Shown: one piece after another, positions 7,664-15,808 of the stretch
How positions within the stretch are numbered: position 1 is the first letter of the stretch
How the letters are laid out: the number at the start of each line of letters is the position of its first letter
Origin: Philodulcilactobacillus myokonensis
Lineage (GTDB): Bacteria > Bacillota > Bacilli > Lactobacillales > Lactobacillaceae
NCBI RefSeq assembly: GCF_027923585.1
Contig: NZ_BRPL01000002.1
Span: forward strand, 186,001-250,000
DNA: 64,000 nucleotides
Reading direction: 5' to 3'
The notes under the pieces: model-generated
What the model saw: only the letters and a program-made list of their open reading frames with translations
The model's database searches: none
What the model was told of the DNA's origin: nothing
Made by a program: the position numbers and the translations under genes

Positions 7664-10600
7664 GGCCAATTTGTTTAACGTTAAAAAATTTAGGACCGTA
7701 TGAAGACCAGACGATTCATTTTGATCGGCTAGAACATGCGAAAACATTTTTGATTGCCGGACCGACTGGTAGCGGAAAAACGACCATTTTTGATGCAATT
7801 ACTTTTGCCCTGTATGGCAGTGGTGCCAGTGATGATCGGGATGTCGAAAGCATGCGGTCAGATTTTGCCGACCCGAACGAACCGACCGAAGTTGACTTTA
7901 CATTTGAACATCAGGGTCTTGTCTACCATATTATCAGAAAGCCAAAGCAGACGTTGAATAAGAAGCGTGGCAGCGGCCAAAAGGAATATGGCAGCGAAGG
8001 CGTTTTGGACATTTATAAACACGATCAAAAAATCGATGAGATTAAACGGTTGCGAGAAATTAACTTGAAGATTGAATCGGTTTTACAAATCAACCGTGAG
8101 CAGTTTGTCCAAGTTATTTTACTGCCCCAGGGTGATTTTCAACATTTTCTCCTAGCACCCAGTTCTGAAAAGGAAAGCGTTTTGCGGAAAATTTTCAAGA
8201 CCCAATTATACCAACGCTGGGCGGACTTTCTGAATGATATGAAGAAGCAGCAGGGCAAGCAGTATTTAGATTGGCAAAATGATATTCAGAAGTCACTTGA
8301 TAATGTGCAATGGTTATCTGATTTTAAACCGGGTGCCAAAACCATCGATGACCAACAAATTAAATTGTTAAAGCACCAGCAAAAACATGTGCAAAATCAA
8401 TTAGCCCATAAGAAAAAGCAGCTGCAGACAATGCGTGACCAAGCTGCCCGGGCCAAGCAACGATTAGAACATGATCAGCAAATTAACCAACAAATCGATG
8501 ATTTAAATCAATCTAAGCAAAAGTTACAGTCGTTAAATCATCAATCAAAAGATTATGATCAGTTATCAAATCAAATTCAAAATTTGAAATGGGCACAACA
8601 ATTGAAGCCTAGTTATGAACGAAACGAAGATTTAAAGCGACAATTAAAACAACATCAATCTCAATTAAATCAGACTGACCAGGATTTATCAGATGCTCAA
8701 AAAAATCAAAAGGACGTTCAAACGAAGGCTGATCAGCTTGAAAAACAAAAAACTAACCAAGAAAAATTGCAAAATGAACGGGCAGTTTTAACCAAGGAGC
8801 GACCATCCTTTGAGCAGATGGACCAATTAAAACAGCAAGTTAAAAATGCTGATGAGTCGTTAGCTCAGTCACAATCTAAAGTTAAGATGTTGCGGACTAA
8901 TTTAGATGATTTAACGACGGAAGATCAAAAATTAACCGATGCAATCAAACAGCAACCGCAGATTCAGACTGACTTGTACCTTGCCCAACAAAAGCAGCGT
9001 GATTTGGAACGGTCGAAAAAGGATTTAAAGCATTTATTCGATCTTCAATCTCAACTTGATGATTTAAATCAACGAATTAAAATCAATCAATCAGATTTGA
9101 AACGGGTTCAAAAGTTAGTTTCAAGCCGGAAAAAGCGTGCGGATGAATTACACCAGCAACAGTTGCAAGGCCAAATTGTGAATTTAGTTCAGCAGCTGAA
9201 GCCTGGAACGCCGTGTCCCATTTGTGGTAGTAAGCAGCATCCCTTACCGGCTCACGTTCAACAAATTGAACCGGTTGCTGATAAAGCTGTGAAAGCTGCT
9301 GATCAAAATTTATCGAATGCACATGATCAGCAATCCCAATTAACAACCCAGATTAAAGAACGCCAGGAACAGCAAAAACAATTAACCAACCAGTTATCAG
9401 ATGGGTTGAATGCATTACTGACCGCAATGAAAAATCTTCAAATCAAACCTGATTCAAGAGAATTGGTTTCAATTCAATCAGATTTACGGAAAGCATCCGA
9501 AACTAACGATAAAAGTTTAAAACATGTTCAATCGAAATTAAACCAAATTAAGCAACAGCAAACCCAGCATGAAAATGATCAACATCATATAACTGAGCAA
9601 AAAGAAACGTTGGATCAAGCTCAAAAACAGTTGCAATCTGCACAAAATGAAGCCCAAAAATATCAAGTTCGATTGAGTGATGTGAAGCATAATTTGCCCA
9701 ATGGATTTCCTGATATTCAAGCTTTAGATCATCGTTTAGCTGATTTGAACCAACAGATTGACGATTATCAACAAGCAGTCGATGCTAATCATCAAAAATT
9801 ACATCAAATCGAGACAACGATTGCCAGTTTAGCAGCAACTAAAACGAGTTTGGAAGAACAAATTAAAAATAGTCATGATGAGCAGCAAAATGTTTCAAAT
9901 CAATTAAAACAAGCGGTTCATGATCACCAATCAATTGATCAAATCGGTACTTTAATTGATTTAATTCATCAAGTAGACCAGTTGGATCGTAAAGAAAAAC
10001 AGTTAGAAGAATACCAAAATCAAGTGCAAAAACTACAAGCAGAAATTAAAGCCCAAGCGAACGCGATTGGCGCTCATGATAAAATTGATTTAAAACATGA
10101 TCAGAAGCAAATTGATCATTTATCTGAACAACTAAACCAATTTGAAAATGATTATGACCAGCAAAATCAACGGTTTACTTTGAACGATGCCACTTCAAAA
10201 CAGATTCAAAATGATTTATCTCAGATTAACAAGCACGCTGATAAAATTCATCAACTTGATTTGTTAGTCACAACGGTAACTGGTAATAACGATGTGAAGC
10301 TTGGTTTGGAACGGTACGTTTTACGGGCAGAATTAATTCGGATCCTAGCTGCTGCTAACCACCATTTTAAATCCTTGAGTTCTGGTCGGTATGTCTTTGC
10401 CTTACATTCATCATCAGGTGCTTACCAGAAGAACACCGGTTTAGAAGTCGATGTATACGATGATGACGTTGGCAAACGACGCAGTGTCCATACTTTATCT
10501 GGTGGTGAAAAATTTATTGCCTCGTTGAGTTTAGCACTCGCATTAGGTGAAGTGATCCAAGAAGAATCTGGTGGGATTAACATCGATACTTTGTTTATCG

Positions 10601-10803
10601 ATGAAGGATTCGGATCTTTAGACCGTGAATCGCTGGACGTTGCGATGAATACCCTTGACCGTTTGAACGGCGAACACCAAATGATTGGGATTATTAGCCA
10701 TGTCGAAAGCCTGCAGAGTCGAATTCCTTATCAGATTCGGGTTCATAAGCAGATTGACGGCAAGAGTACGGCTAAGATTGTGACACCAGAAACGGCGCAT
10801 TAG
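7660..10803 (+). CDS. sbcC: Exonuclease subunit SbcC (Rad50 family)
   Basis: 1047 residues. ATPase and scaffold of SbcCD. Walker A GPTGSGKT at 34-41, a very Gln/Lys/Asp-rich coiled coil in two halves, the zinc hook CPIC at 519-522 in the middle, the ABC signature LSGGEKF near 946 and Walker B FIDEG near 980. Two hook-bearing coils dimerise through a shared zinc. It overlaps sbcD by 4 nt. The coiled coil is unusually rich in Gln compared with the rest of the window. No terminator is visible before the small gene at 10870, which may be co-transcribed. Confidence 0.96.
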   Translation: MRPICLTLKNLGPYEDQTIHFDRLEHAKTFLIAGPTGSGKTTIFDAITFALYGSGASDDRDVESMRSDFADPNEPTEVDFTFEHQGLVYHIIRKPKQTLNKKRGSGQKEYGSEGVLDIYKHDQKIDEIKRLREINLKIESVLQINREQFVQVILLPQGDFQHFLLAPSSEKESVLRKIFKTQLYQRWADFLNDMKKQQGKQYLDWQNDIQKSLDNVQWLSDFKPGAKTIDDQQIKLLKHQQKHVQNQLAHKKKQLQTMRDQAARAKQRLEHDQQINQQIDDLNQSKQKLQSLNHQSKDYDQLSNQIQNLKWAQQLKPSYERNEDLKRQLKQHQSQLNQTDQDLSDAQKNQKDVQTKADQLEKQKTNQEKLQNERAVLTKERPSFEQMDQLKQQVKNADESLAQSQSKVKMLRTNLDDLTTEDQKLTDAIKQQPQIQTDLYLAQQKQRDLERSKKDLKHLFDLQSQLDDLNQRIKINQSDLKRVQKLVSSRKKRADELHQQQLQGQIVNLVQQLKPGTPCPICGSKQHPLPAHVQQIEPVADKAVKAADQNLSNAHDQQSQLTTQIKERQEQQKQLTNQLSDGLNALLTAMKNLQIKPDSRELVSIQSDLRKASETNDKSLKHVQSKLNQIKQQQTQHENDQHHITEQKETLDQAQKQLQSAQNEAQKYQVRLSDVKHNLPNGFPDIQALDHRLADLNQQIDDYQQAVDANHQKLHQIETTIASLAATKTSLEEQIKNSHDEQQNVSNQLKQAVHDHQSIDQIGTLIDLIHQVDQLDRKEKQLEEYQNQVQKLQAEIKAQANAIGAHDKIDLKHDQKQIDHLSEQLNQFENDYDQQNQRFTLNDATSKQIQNDLSQINKHADKIHQLDLLVTTVTGNNDVKLGLERYVLRAELIRILAAANHHFKSLSSGRYVFALHSSSGAYQKNTGLEVDVYDDDVGKRRSVHTLSGGEKFIASLSLALALGEVIQEESGGINIDTLFIDEGFGSLDRESLDVAMNTLDRLNGEHQMIGIISHVESLQSRIPYQIRVHKQIDGKSTAKIVTPETAH

Positions 10804-10869
10804 TTTGAGATAATTGATTTTTTTAAACGACGCTTTTAATATGAAAGAAAAAGTTGAAGGGATGATACC

Positions 10870-11064
10870 ATGCATAATCAAAAAATTATTGCTGATAATA
10901 ATAACGCTAAAATTGGCTGGAAGATGCGGACTTTAATTGCCCAAAGTCCCAAAGAGGCTAAAGATATTCAAGACATTCAAGATCATTACATGTTGATGCC
11001 GAAGCCAGATTCTAAGGATAGCGTTGATTTCTGGAAACAAGTTCTAAAACAGTATGAAAAATAA
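10870..11064 (+). CDS. Small cytosolic protein of unknown function
   Basis: 64 residues, with GAAGGG before the ATG and an intrinsic terminator 16 nt after the stop. Hydrophilic, no membrane segment, no signal peptide. An N-terminal Asn-rich stretch is followed by a probable amphipathic helix (MRTLIAQSPKEAKDIQD). It lies 66 nt after sbcC on the same strand and may be read through from it. I recognise no family. Confidence 0.65.
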   Translation: MHNQKIIADNNNAKIGWKMRTLIAQSPKEAKDIQDIQDHYMLMPKPDSKDSVDFWKQVLKQYEK

Positions 11065-11080
11065 TTAAAAAGTATAAATT

Positions 11081-11118
11081 AAAAGCGTTGGGCACTTTTG
11101 CTCAACGCTTTTCTATTT
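11081..11118 (+). terminator. Terminator after the small gene at 10870
   Basis: Perfect 10-bp stem AAAAGCGTTG / CAACGCTTTT and a T-rich tail. It also lies just downstream of the minus-strand small gene ending at 11119 and could act for both. Confidence 0.8.
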
Positions 11119-11310
11119 TTAACTTAACAGGATATAAAAAATAAACGTATTAATAATCACAACGGATACGCAAACAATGAAGGCAGAAAAGCCATTTCGG
11201 TTATATGATTTCATTTTCTGAAATGCGTGCCGGGTTAAGAAAGTATATGCTTGTGAGCCAATCGTAATCGTTAAAGCCATAGTTAAAATCGTGATTAGCG
11301 CATCAGTAAT
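11119..11310 (-). CDS. Small two-helix membrane protein, probable AUU start
   Basis: 63 residues if read from ATT at 11310; AGGAGG (minus strand, 11318-11323) sits 7 nt before it. In this frame a TAA lies just upstream of the ATT, and the first ATG is ten codons inside, within the first hydrophobic helix and without a ribosome site. Two membrane helices flank a basic segment (FLTRHAFQKMKSYNR). A promoter (TTGAAA, 17 nt, TAAAAT) precedes it. Layout resembles the protein at 6210. Other genes in this window also appear to use ATT starts. Function unknown. Confidence 0.55.
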   Translation of the reverse strand: MTDALITILTMALTITIGSQAYTFLTRHAFQKMKSYNRNGFSAFIVCVSVVIINTFIFYILLS

Positions 11311-11350
11311 AAATTAGCCTCCTCTAAATATAATTAATTCACCTGATTTA

Positions 11351-11379
11351 ATTTTATTGCGGTTGAAAATTATTTTCAA
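11351..11379 (-). promoter_or_regulatory. Promoter for the small membrane protein at 11119
   Basis: Minus strand TTGAAA (11374-11379), 17-nt spacer, TAAAAT (11351-11356). The -35 box forms one arm of a TTGAAAATTATTTTCAA palindrome (11363-11379), a possible operator. Confidence 0.5.
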
Positions 11380-11477
11380 ATTAAGAAAATAAGCATTTAA
11401 TAATTAGATGAAATGCACAAAAGATTAGTTTAATTAAAAAAATATATCAAAAAATAAAATTATAATTAAATTCAAAA

Positions 11478-11508
11478 GACGTCAATTTGATATTGACGCC
11501 TTTTTTTA
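11478..11508 (+). terminator. Plus-strand terminator with no gene in front
   Basis: Stem CGTCAAT / ATTGACG followed by seven T. Upstream, 11380-11475 is AT-rich without a convincing reading frame, and the nearest plus-strand gene already has its own terminator at 11081. It may end an unseen small RNA or insulate the nrdG promoter. Confidence 0.6.
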
Positions 11509-11532
11509 ATGGTTTCATAAAATTAAATTAAA

Positions 11533-11580
11533 CCACAACATATTGCATATAAAATGCATGTGAAATACAATATATAGTGC
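11533..11580 (+). promoter_or_regulatory. NrdR box pair overlapping the nrdG-suf promoter
   Basis: Two NrdR-like boxes, CCACAACATATTGCAT (11533-11548) and ATACAATATATAGTGC (11565-11580), 32 nt apart start to start, the spacing known for NrdR operators. The promoter TTGCAT (11543-11548), 17-nt spacer, TACAAT (11566-11571) falls inside them: box 1 covers the -35 and box 2 the -10. NrdR binding would therefore block transcription of nrdG and the genes behind it. Confidence 0.7.
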
Positions 11581-11619
11581 TTCAAAGAATAATTGTTTTT
11601 GATTGAAAGGGTGCTCATC

Positions 11620-12201
11620 ATGAAACGTCGAATTAGAAAACCAAATAATCCTGCTCCAAAAGAATGGCAAGCAAAGGATGTTAGTCAACAGTATGTTGCT
11701 GATTACAAACCATTTAATTTTGTCGATGGTGAAGGCATTAGATGCAGCTTATACGTCAGTGGCTGCTTATTTAACTGTCCGGGCTGCTATAACGTTGCCG
11801 CCCAGAATTTTCACTATGGACAGCCATATACCAAGGGATTAGAAGATCAAATCATTGATGATATGAGTAAGAGTTACGTTCAAGGATTAACGCTACTGGG
11901 TGGTGAACCATTCTTAAATACTCAGGTCTGCCTTAAAATTTGTGAACGGGTCAGAAAAGAATTTGGTCACAAAAAAGATATCTGGTCATGGAGTGGCTAC
12001 ACTTGGGAAGAATTGATGAATGAATCCTACGATAAGTTGAAATTATTATCCATGCTGGATATTTTAATCGACGGCCGTTTCTTGGAAGATAAAAAGGATT
12101 TAACACTCCAATTCCGGGGTAGTTCGAACCAACGGATTATCGATGTTCCACAGTCTTTACAACAGAACAAAGTTGTCATTTGGGATAAATTAGTTCACTA
12201 A
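11620..12201 (+). CDS. nrdG: Anaerobic ribonucleotide reductase activating protein
   Basis: 193 residues. Radical-SAM activase that installs the glycyl radical in NrdD. The cluster-binding motif Cys49-x3-Cys53-x2-Cys56 (CLFNCPGC) is intact, as are the FNFVDGEG and LLGGEPF segments. I choose the ATG at 11620 because GAAAGGG precedes it; an in-frame upstream ATG at 11593 has no ribosome site. Unusually, nrdG is not next to nrdD (20244-22445, minus) but lies 16 nt before sufC and in front of the SUF iron-sulfur genes. A NrdR-controlled promoter lies upstream. Confidence 0.94.
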   Translation: MKRRIRKPNNPAPKEWQAKDVSQQYVADYKPFNFVDGEGIRCSLYVSGCLFNCPGCYNVAAQNFHYGQPYTKGLEDQIIDDMSKSYVQGLTLLGGEPFLNTQVCLKICERVRKEFGHKKDIWSWSGYTWEELMNESYDKLKLLSMLDILIDGRFLEDKKDLTLQFRGSSNQRIIDVPQSLQQNKVVIWDKLVH

Positions 12202-12217
12202 TCAAGGAGGAATCGCG

Positions 12218-12994
12218 TTGAGTTTAGTCATTAACAATTTACATGTCAAAATTAAAGAAAATAACCGTGAAGTATTGAAGGGCGTTAATTTGAATATCCC
12301 GGATGGTGAAATCCATGCCATTATGGGACCGAACGGAACCGGTAAATCAACACTTGTTCAAACTTTAATGGGTTCCAATAAATATCAGATTACCGATGGT
12401 GAAATCATTTTTAATGGTACCAAGTTAAACAATTTAGCCGTTGATGAACGCGCCCGGCTAGGTTTGTTTTTAGGGATGCAGTATCCGACTGAAATTACCG
12501 GGGTTAAAAACTCCGATTTCATTAAAGCTGCGATGGAAGCCACCCATCCCAACCACCATTTAACCGTTTTACAGTTCTTACAACGCTTTGAACACTGTAT
12601 GAATTTCCTAGACATTGACCATCATTATGCCGATCGTTACTTGAACGAAGGCTTTTCTGGTGGTGAAAAAAAGCGAAACGAAATCCTACAAATGATGATG
12701 TTGAAGCCCCGTTTGGCAATGCTGGACGAAATTGATTCTGGTCTGGATATTGATGCTCTAAAAGTTGTCTCTAATGGAATCAACCACATGCGGGCAAAAG
12801 ATTTTAGTGCGTTGATCATTACCCACTACGATCGAATCTTGCACTACGTTACTCCGGATGTTGTTCACGTCATGATGGATGGCCGCGTCGTCACCAGTGG
12901 TGGTCCTGATTTAGCATCAAAACTAGAAAAAGAAGGTTATGCCAAATTGCGTGATCAGCTTGGTTTAAAAATTAAGTTGGTGGATGATGAATAA
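12218..12994 (+). CDS. sufC: Fe-S cluster assembly ATPase SufC
   Basis: 258 residues, TTG start with AAGGAGG 8 nt before. ABC-type ATPase of the SufBCD scaffold complex in the cytosol. Walker A GPNGTGKS at 37-44, signature FSGGEKKR, Walker B followed by DEIDSGLD, then the H-loop THYD. Length matches the family. The stop codon lies inside an 11-nt overlap with sufD. It follows nrdG by 16 nt with no terminator or promoter between, so it is probably co-transcribed. Confidence 0.96.
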   Translation: MSLVINNLHVKIKENNREVLKGVNLNIPDGEIHAIMGPNGTGKSTLVQTLMGSNKYQITDGEIIFNGTKLNNLAVDERARLGLFLGMQYPTEITGVKNSDFIKAAMEATHPNHHLTVLQFLQRFEHCMNFLDIDHHYADRYLNEGFSGGEKKRNEILQMMMLKPRLAMLDEIDSGLDIDALKVVSNGINHMRAKDFSALIITHYDRILHYVTPDVVHVMMDGRVVTSGGPDLASKLEKEGYAKLRDQLGLKIKLVDDE

Positions 12995-14177
12995 AATGAC
13001 AATCTTAGATCAAATCGAACGGTATTCTAAAGCCAATCATGAACCACAATGGCTGTATGAGAAACGCCGGGTGGCCTGGCAAATTCAGAAGGATTTGAAG
13101 CAGCCCCGTTTGAATAATGTGAGACCGGTGGATTGGAATTTGAACCACGAACAAATTCATTGGCACCACCAAGTTGATTTTAAAAATTATGCTTCGGATG
13201 AAGAACAAAAGCAGGGAATCGTCAAAATGGATTTACTGGCGGCAGCTAGTCAGTATTCCAATTTGATGCAGGAAAATTTGATGGAAAAAGGCGTCATGTG
13301 GAATCAATATCGATTTGCCGCCCAGCATCTAGCATGTTTACAATCTGGCGTGTTCCTGTTTATTCCTTCTAATACGGTGTGTTCAAAACCAATTGACCTG
13401 TCGGATATTCTATCCCACGGCGATTTAGAAAAACACATCCTAGTGATTGTCGGTGCAAATTCTGAAGCCACTTTAGAATTTAAAGACCGAGCAACTGCCA
13501 AGGAACACGGTCATCTAATGGTAGAAATATTGCTGGGTGATAATGCCCACGTCAAATATTATGATGCTGCTAAATCACAGAATCGTAAGAGCCACCGCAT
13601 GTTGTATGCCTATTTAGCTCAGAATGCATCTTTAAAGACTTACGTTGCACTTTTGAATTACCATGATGCTCTCTATAATAGCCAGATTAATTTAGATGGC
13701 GATGGATCGGAAGCAGAAATTCACATTATAAATTTAGGTACCAACGTTCAGCATCAATCAATCTGTACCCACATTATTAACCGTGGCTCCAATACCCGCG
13801 GCTTAATTAAGGAACGGGGCGTCGTTGATGGCCATGCTAGGACCCATTGTTATACGAATGGCGAGATTGTGAAGGGTGCCAAGGATACTTCTTCTGATCA
13901 AATTAGCCGGCTACTTACTTTATCAAAACAGAGCCGTGGTGAAATCGATCCAATTTTACTGATCAAAGATAACGACATCGTTGCGAGTCATGCCGCTAGT
14001 ATTGGGAAATTGGATCCTAATCAACTTTACTATTTAAAGAGCCGTGGCTTGGATGATCAAACTGCCGATTCCATTTTAATTCGTGGCTTTTTAGAACCAC
14101 TTTTGACTCATTTTCCCGACCGTAAAATGCGTCAATCAATGGTTGATTTATTAGAGGAGCGATTGGATGAACGTTGA
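12984..14177 (+). CDS. sufD: Fe-S cluster assembly protein SufD
   Basis: 397 residues. Beta-helix scaffold partner of SufB; SufB2C2D2 and SufBC2D build Fe-S clusters. The C-terminal part has the family segments (HARTHCYTNGEIVKGA, then the ASHAASIGKLDP region and YLKSRGL). The ATG at 12984 gives an 11-nt overlap with sufC (ATGATGAATAA), the same as at the next three junctions; the adjacent ATG at 12987 is also possible. An 11-nt overlap with sufS follows. Conventional order sufCDSUB. Confidence 0.94.
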   Translation: MMNKMTILDQIERYSKANHEPQWLYEKRRVAWQIQKDLKQPRLNNVRPVDWNLNHEQIHWHHQVDFKNYASDEEQKQGIVKMDLLAAASQYSNLMQENLMEKGVMWNQYRFAAQHLACLQSGVFLFIPSNTVCSKPIDLSDILSHGDLEKHILVIVGANSEATLEFKDRATAKEHGHLMVEILLGDNAHVKYYDAAKSQNRKSHRMLYAYLAQNASLKTYVALLNYHDALYNSQINLDGDGSEAEIHIINLGTNVQHQSICTHIINRGSNTRGLIKERGVVDGHARTHCYTNGEIVKGAKDTSSDQISRLLTLSKQSRGEIDPILLIKDNDIVASHAASIGKLDPNQLYYLKSRGLDDQTADSILIRGFLEPLLTHFPDRKMRQSMVDLLEERLDER

Positions 14178-15378
14178 ACGAATTAGAAAAGATTTTCCAA
14201 TCTTACAAAACCGGTGGATGGCATATTTAGATAACGCTGCCACGTCACAGAAACCACGGTTGGTAATTGATGCCATCAACCATTTTTATCAGTACCAAAA
14301 TTTTAACGTCCACCGCAGTGTTTACACACCGGCACAGCAGACGACCGATGCTTACGAAAATGTGCGGCAAAAAGTCGCTGATTTTATTCATGCTGATCGT
14401 GCGCAAGACATTATCTTCACCCGTGGAACGACTGAAAGTTTGAACATGGTCGCTAGTGATTTTGCGATGCAGCATGTTCATCATGGTGATGAAATAGTAG
14501 TCTCAATTACCGAACACCACAGCAATTTATTGCCGTGGATGCGGGTTGCTAAAGCTAACGGTGCTAAATTAAAGTACATCCCAATTTTAGACGATGGGTG
14601 TTTAGATCTTGATGCCGCTAAAAAATTAATCACTAGTAAAACTAAAATTGTTGCTTTGACCGCCGTTTCCAACGTTTTAGGCACCATTAATCCAATTGAA
14701 ATCATTGGTAAACTTGCCCATCAAAATGGTGCCATGTACGTTGTTGATGCTGCTCAAGCCGCACCTTCAATCCCACTCGATGTTCAAAAATTTCATCCTG
14801 ATTTCATGGCGTTTTCCGGTCATAAAATGCTGGGTCCGACCGGGATTGGCGTTCTTTACGGCACCCAGCATGCTTTAAAGCAGATGCAGTTACCCGAATT
14901 AGGTGGAGAAATGATCGAAGACGTCAGTACAACTGATTTTTCAACCAAACCGATCCCGTGGTGCTTTGAAGCCGGCACGCCTAACATTGCTGGTGTGATC
15001 GGCTTAGGGGCTGCCATTGATTATTTGAACCAGATTGGCATGGATCAAATTGAAAAATATTGCCGAAATCTAGCCCAGTATTTAGCTGATCAATTGCGAA
15101 AAGATAAGCACGTGATTGTTTATGGGCCCAAACGAAGGCAGAGCGGCATCGTATCCTTTAACATTAGGGGACTACATGCCCATGACGCCGCCACGTTTTT
15201 GGATTTACAACATATTTACGTCAGAGCTGGACACCATTGTGCTGAACCACTGGTGCACTGTTTAGGGACCGAAGCCACTTTACGGGCGAGTCTGTACTTT
15301 TATAACAACCGGAATGAATGTGATCGTTTAATTAGCAGTGTTAAAAAAATGGAGATGTTTTTCTGCCATGGACATTAG
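14167..15378 (+). CDS. sufS: Cysteine desulfurase SufS
   Basis: 403 residues. PLP-dependent group II desulfurase that takes sulfur from cysteine and passes it to SufU. The PLP lysine is Lys220 in FSGHKMLGPTG; the persulfide cysteine is Cys358 in GHHCAEPL. The N-terminal YLDNAATSQKP segment is typical. GAGGAG precedes the ATG inside sufD. 11-nt overlaps join it to sufD and sufU. Confidence 0.96.
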   Translation: MNVERIRKDFPILQNRWMAYLDNAATSQKPRLVIDAINHFYQYQNFNVHRSVYTPAQQTTDAYENVRQKVADFIHADRAQDIIFTRGTTESLNMVASDFAMQHVHHGDEIVVSITEHHSNLLPWMRVAKANGAKLKYIPILDDGCLDLDAAKKLITSKTKIVALTAVSNVLGTINPIEIIGKLAHQNGAMYVVDAAQAAPSIPLDVQKFHPDFMAFSGHKMLGPTGIGVLYGTQHALKQMQLPELGGEMIEDVSTTDFSTKPIPWCFEAGTPNIAGVIGLGAAIDYLNQIGMDQIEKYCRNLAQYLADQLRKDKHVIVYGPKRRQSGIVSFNIRGLHAHDAATFLDLQHIYVRAGHHCAEPLVHCLGTEATLRASLYFYNNRNECDRLISSVKKMEMFFCHGH

Positions 15379-15808
15379 AAGTTTATACCAGGATATTATT
15401 TTAGATAACGCATCCCATCCCCAATTTCAAAAACGTTTGTCAGGAACTCGAATTCAAAAAGTATTAGTGAATAATCCGACCTGTGGGGATCGCTTAGTCA
15501 TTAACGGAATTTATCAGCATCATAAATTGGAAGCCATTTATTTCCATATTAATGGCTGCATTATTTCAAAAGCTTCCACTAATATGATGGCGCATCTGGT
15601 CATTCATCATTCGATAAAGCAAATTGATGATTTGGTATTATCGTTTTCTAAACTGATGACGAATGAGGATTTTGCTAATAAAGATAAATTAGGGGATGCG
15701 CTTTCACTATCATCGGTAGCCAAGTTACCGGTGCGGATTAAATGTGCCATGCTGCCTTGGAAGGGCATTTATCAACTATTGCATCGGGAGGTTCATCATG
15801 AAAACTGA
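15368..15808 (+). CDS. sufU: Sulfur-transfer protein SufU
   Basis: 146 residues from the ATG at 15368. Zinc-dependent sulfurtransferase that accepts persulfide sulfur from SufS in Firmicutes. All ligands are present: Cys39 and Asp41 (NPTCGDR), Cys64 (NGCIIS) and Cys126 (KCAMLPW). The family usually has GCAIS, so GCIIS is a small variation. GGAG lies about 13 nt upstream, a little far; the 11-nt overlap with sufS (ATGGACATTAG) and the family N-terminus support this start over the in-frame TTG 30 nt earlier. Confidence 0.93.
   Translation: MDIRSLYQDIILDNASHPQFQKRLSGTRIQKVLVNNPTCGDRLVINGIYQHHKLEAIYFHINGCIISKASTNMMAHLVIHHSIKQIDDLVLSFSKLMTNEDFANKDKLGDALSLSSVAKLPVRIKCAMLPWKGIYQLLHREVHHEN

Noticed and set aside
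9083-9346. Minus-strand 87-codon frame in sbcC
   Set aside because: Shadow of the coiled-coil and zinc-hook coding sequence.
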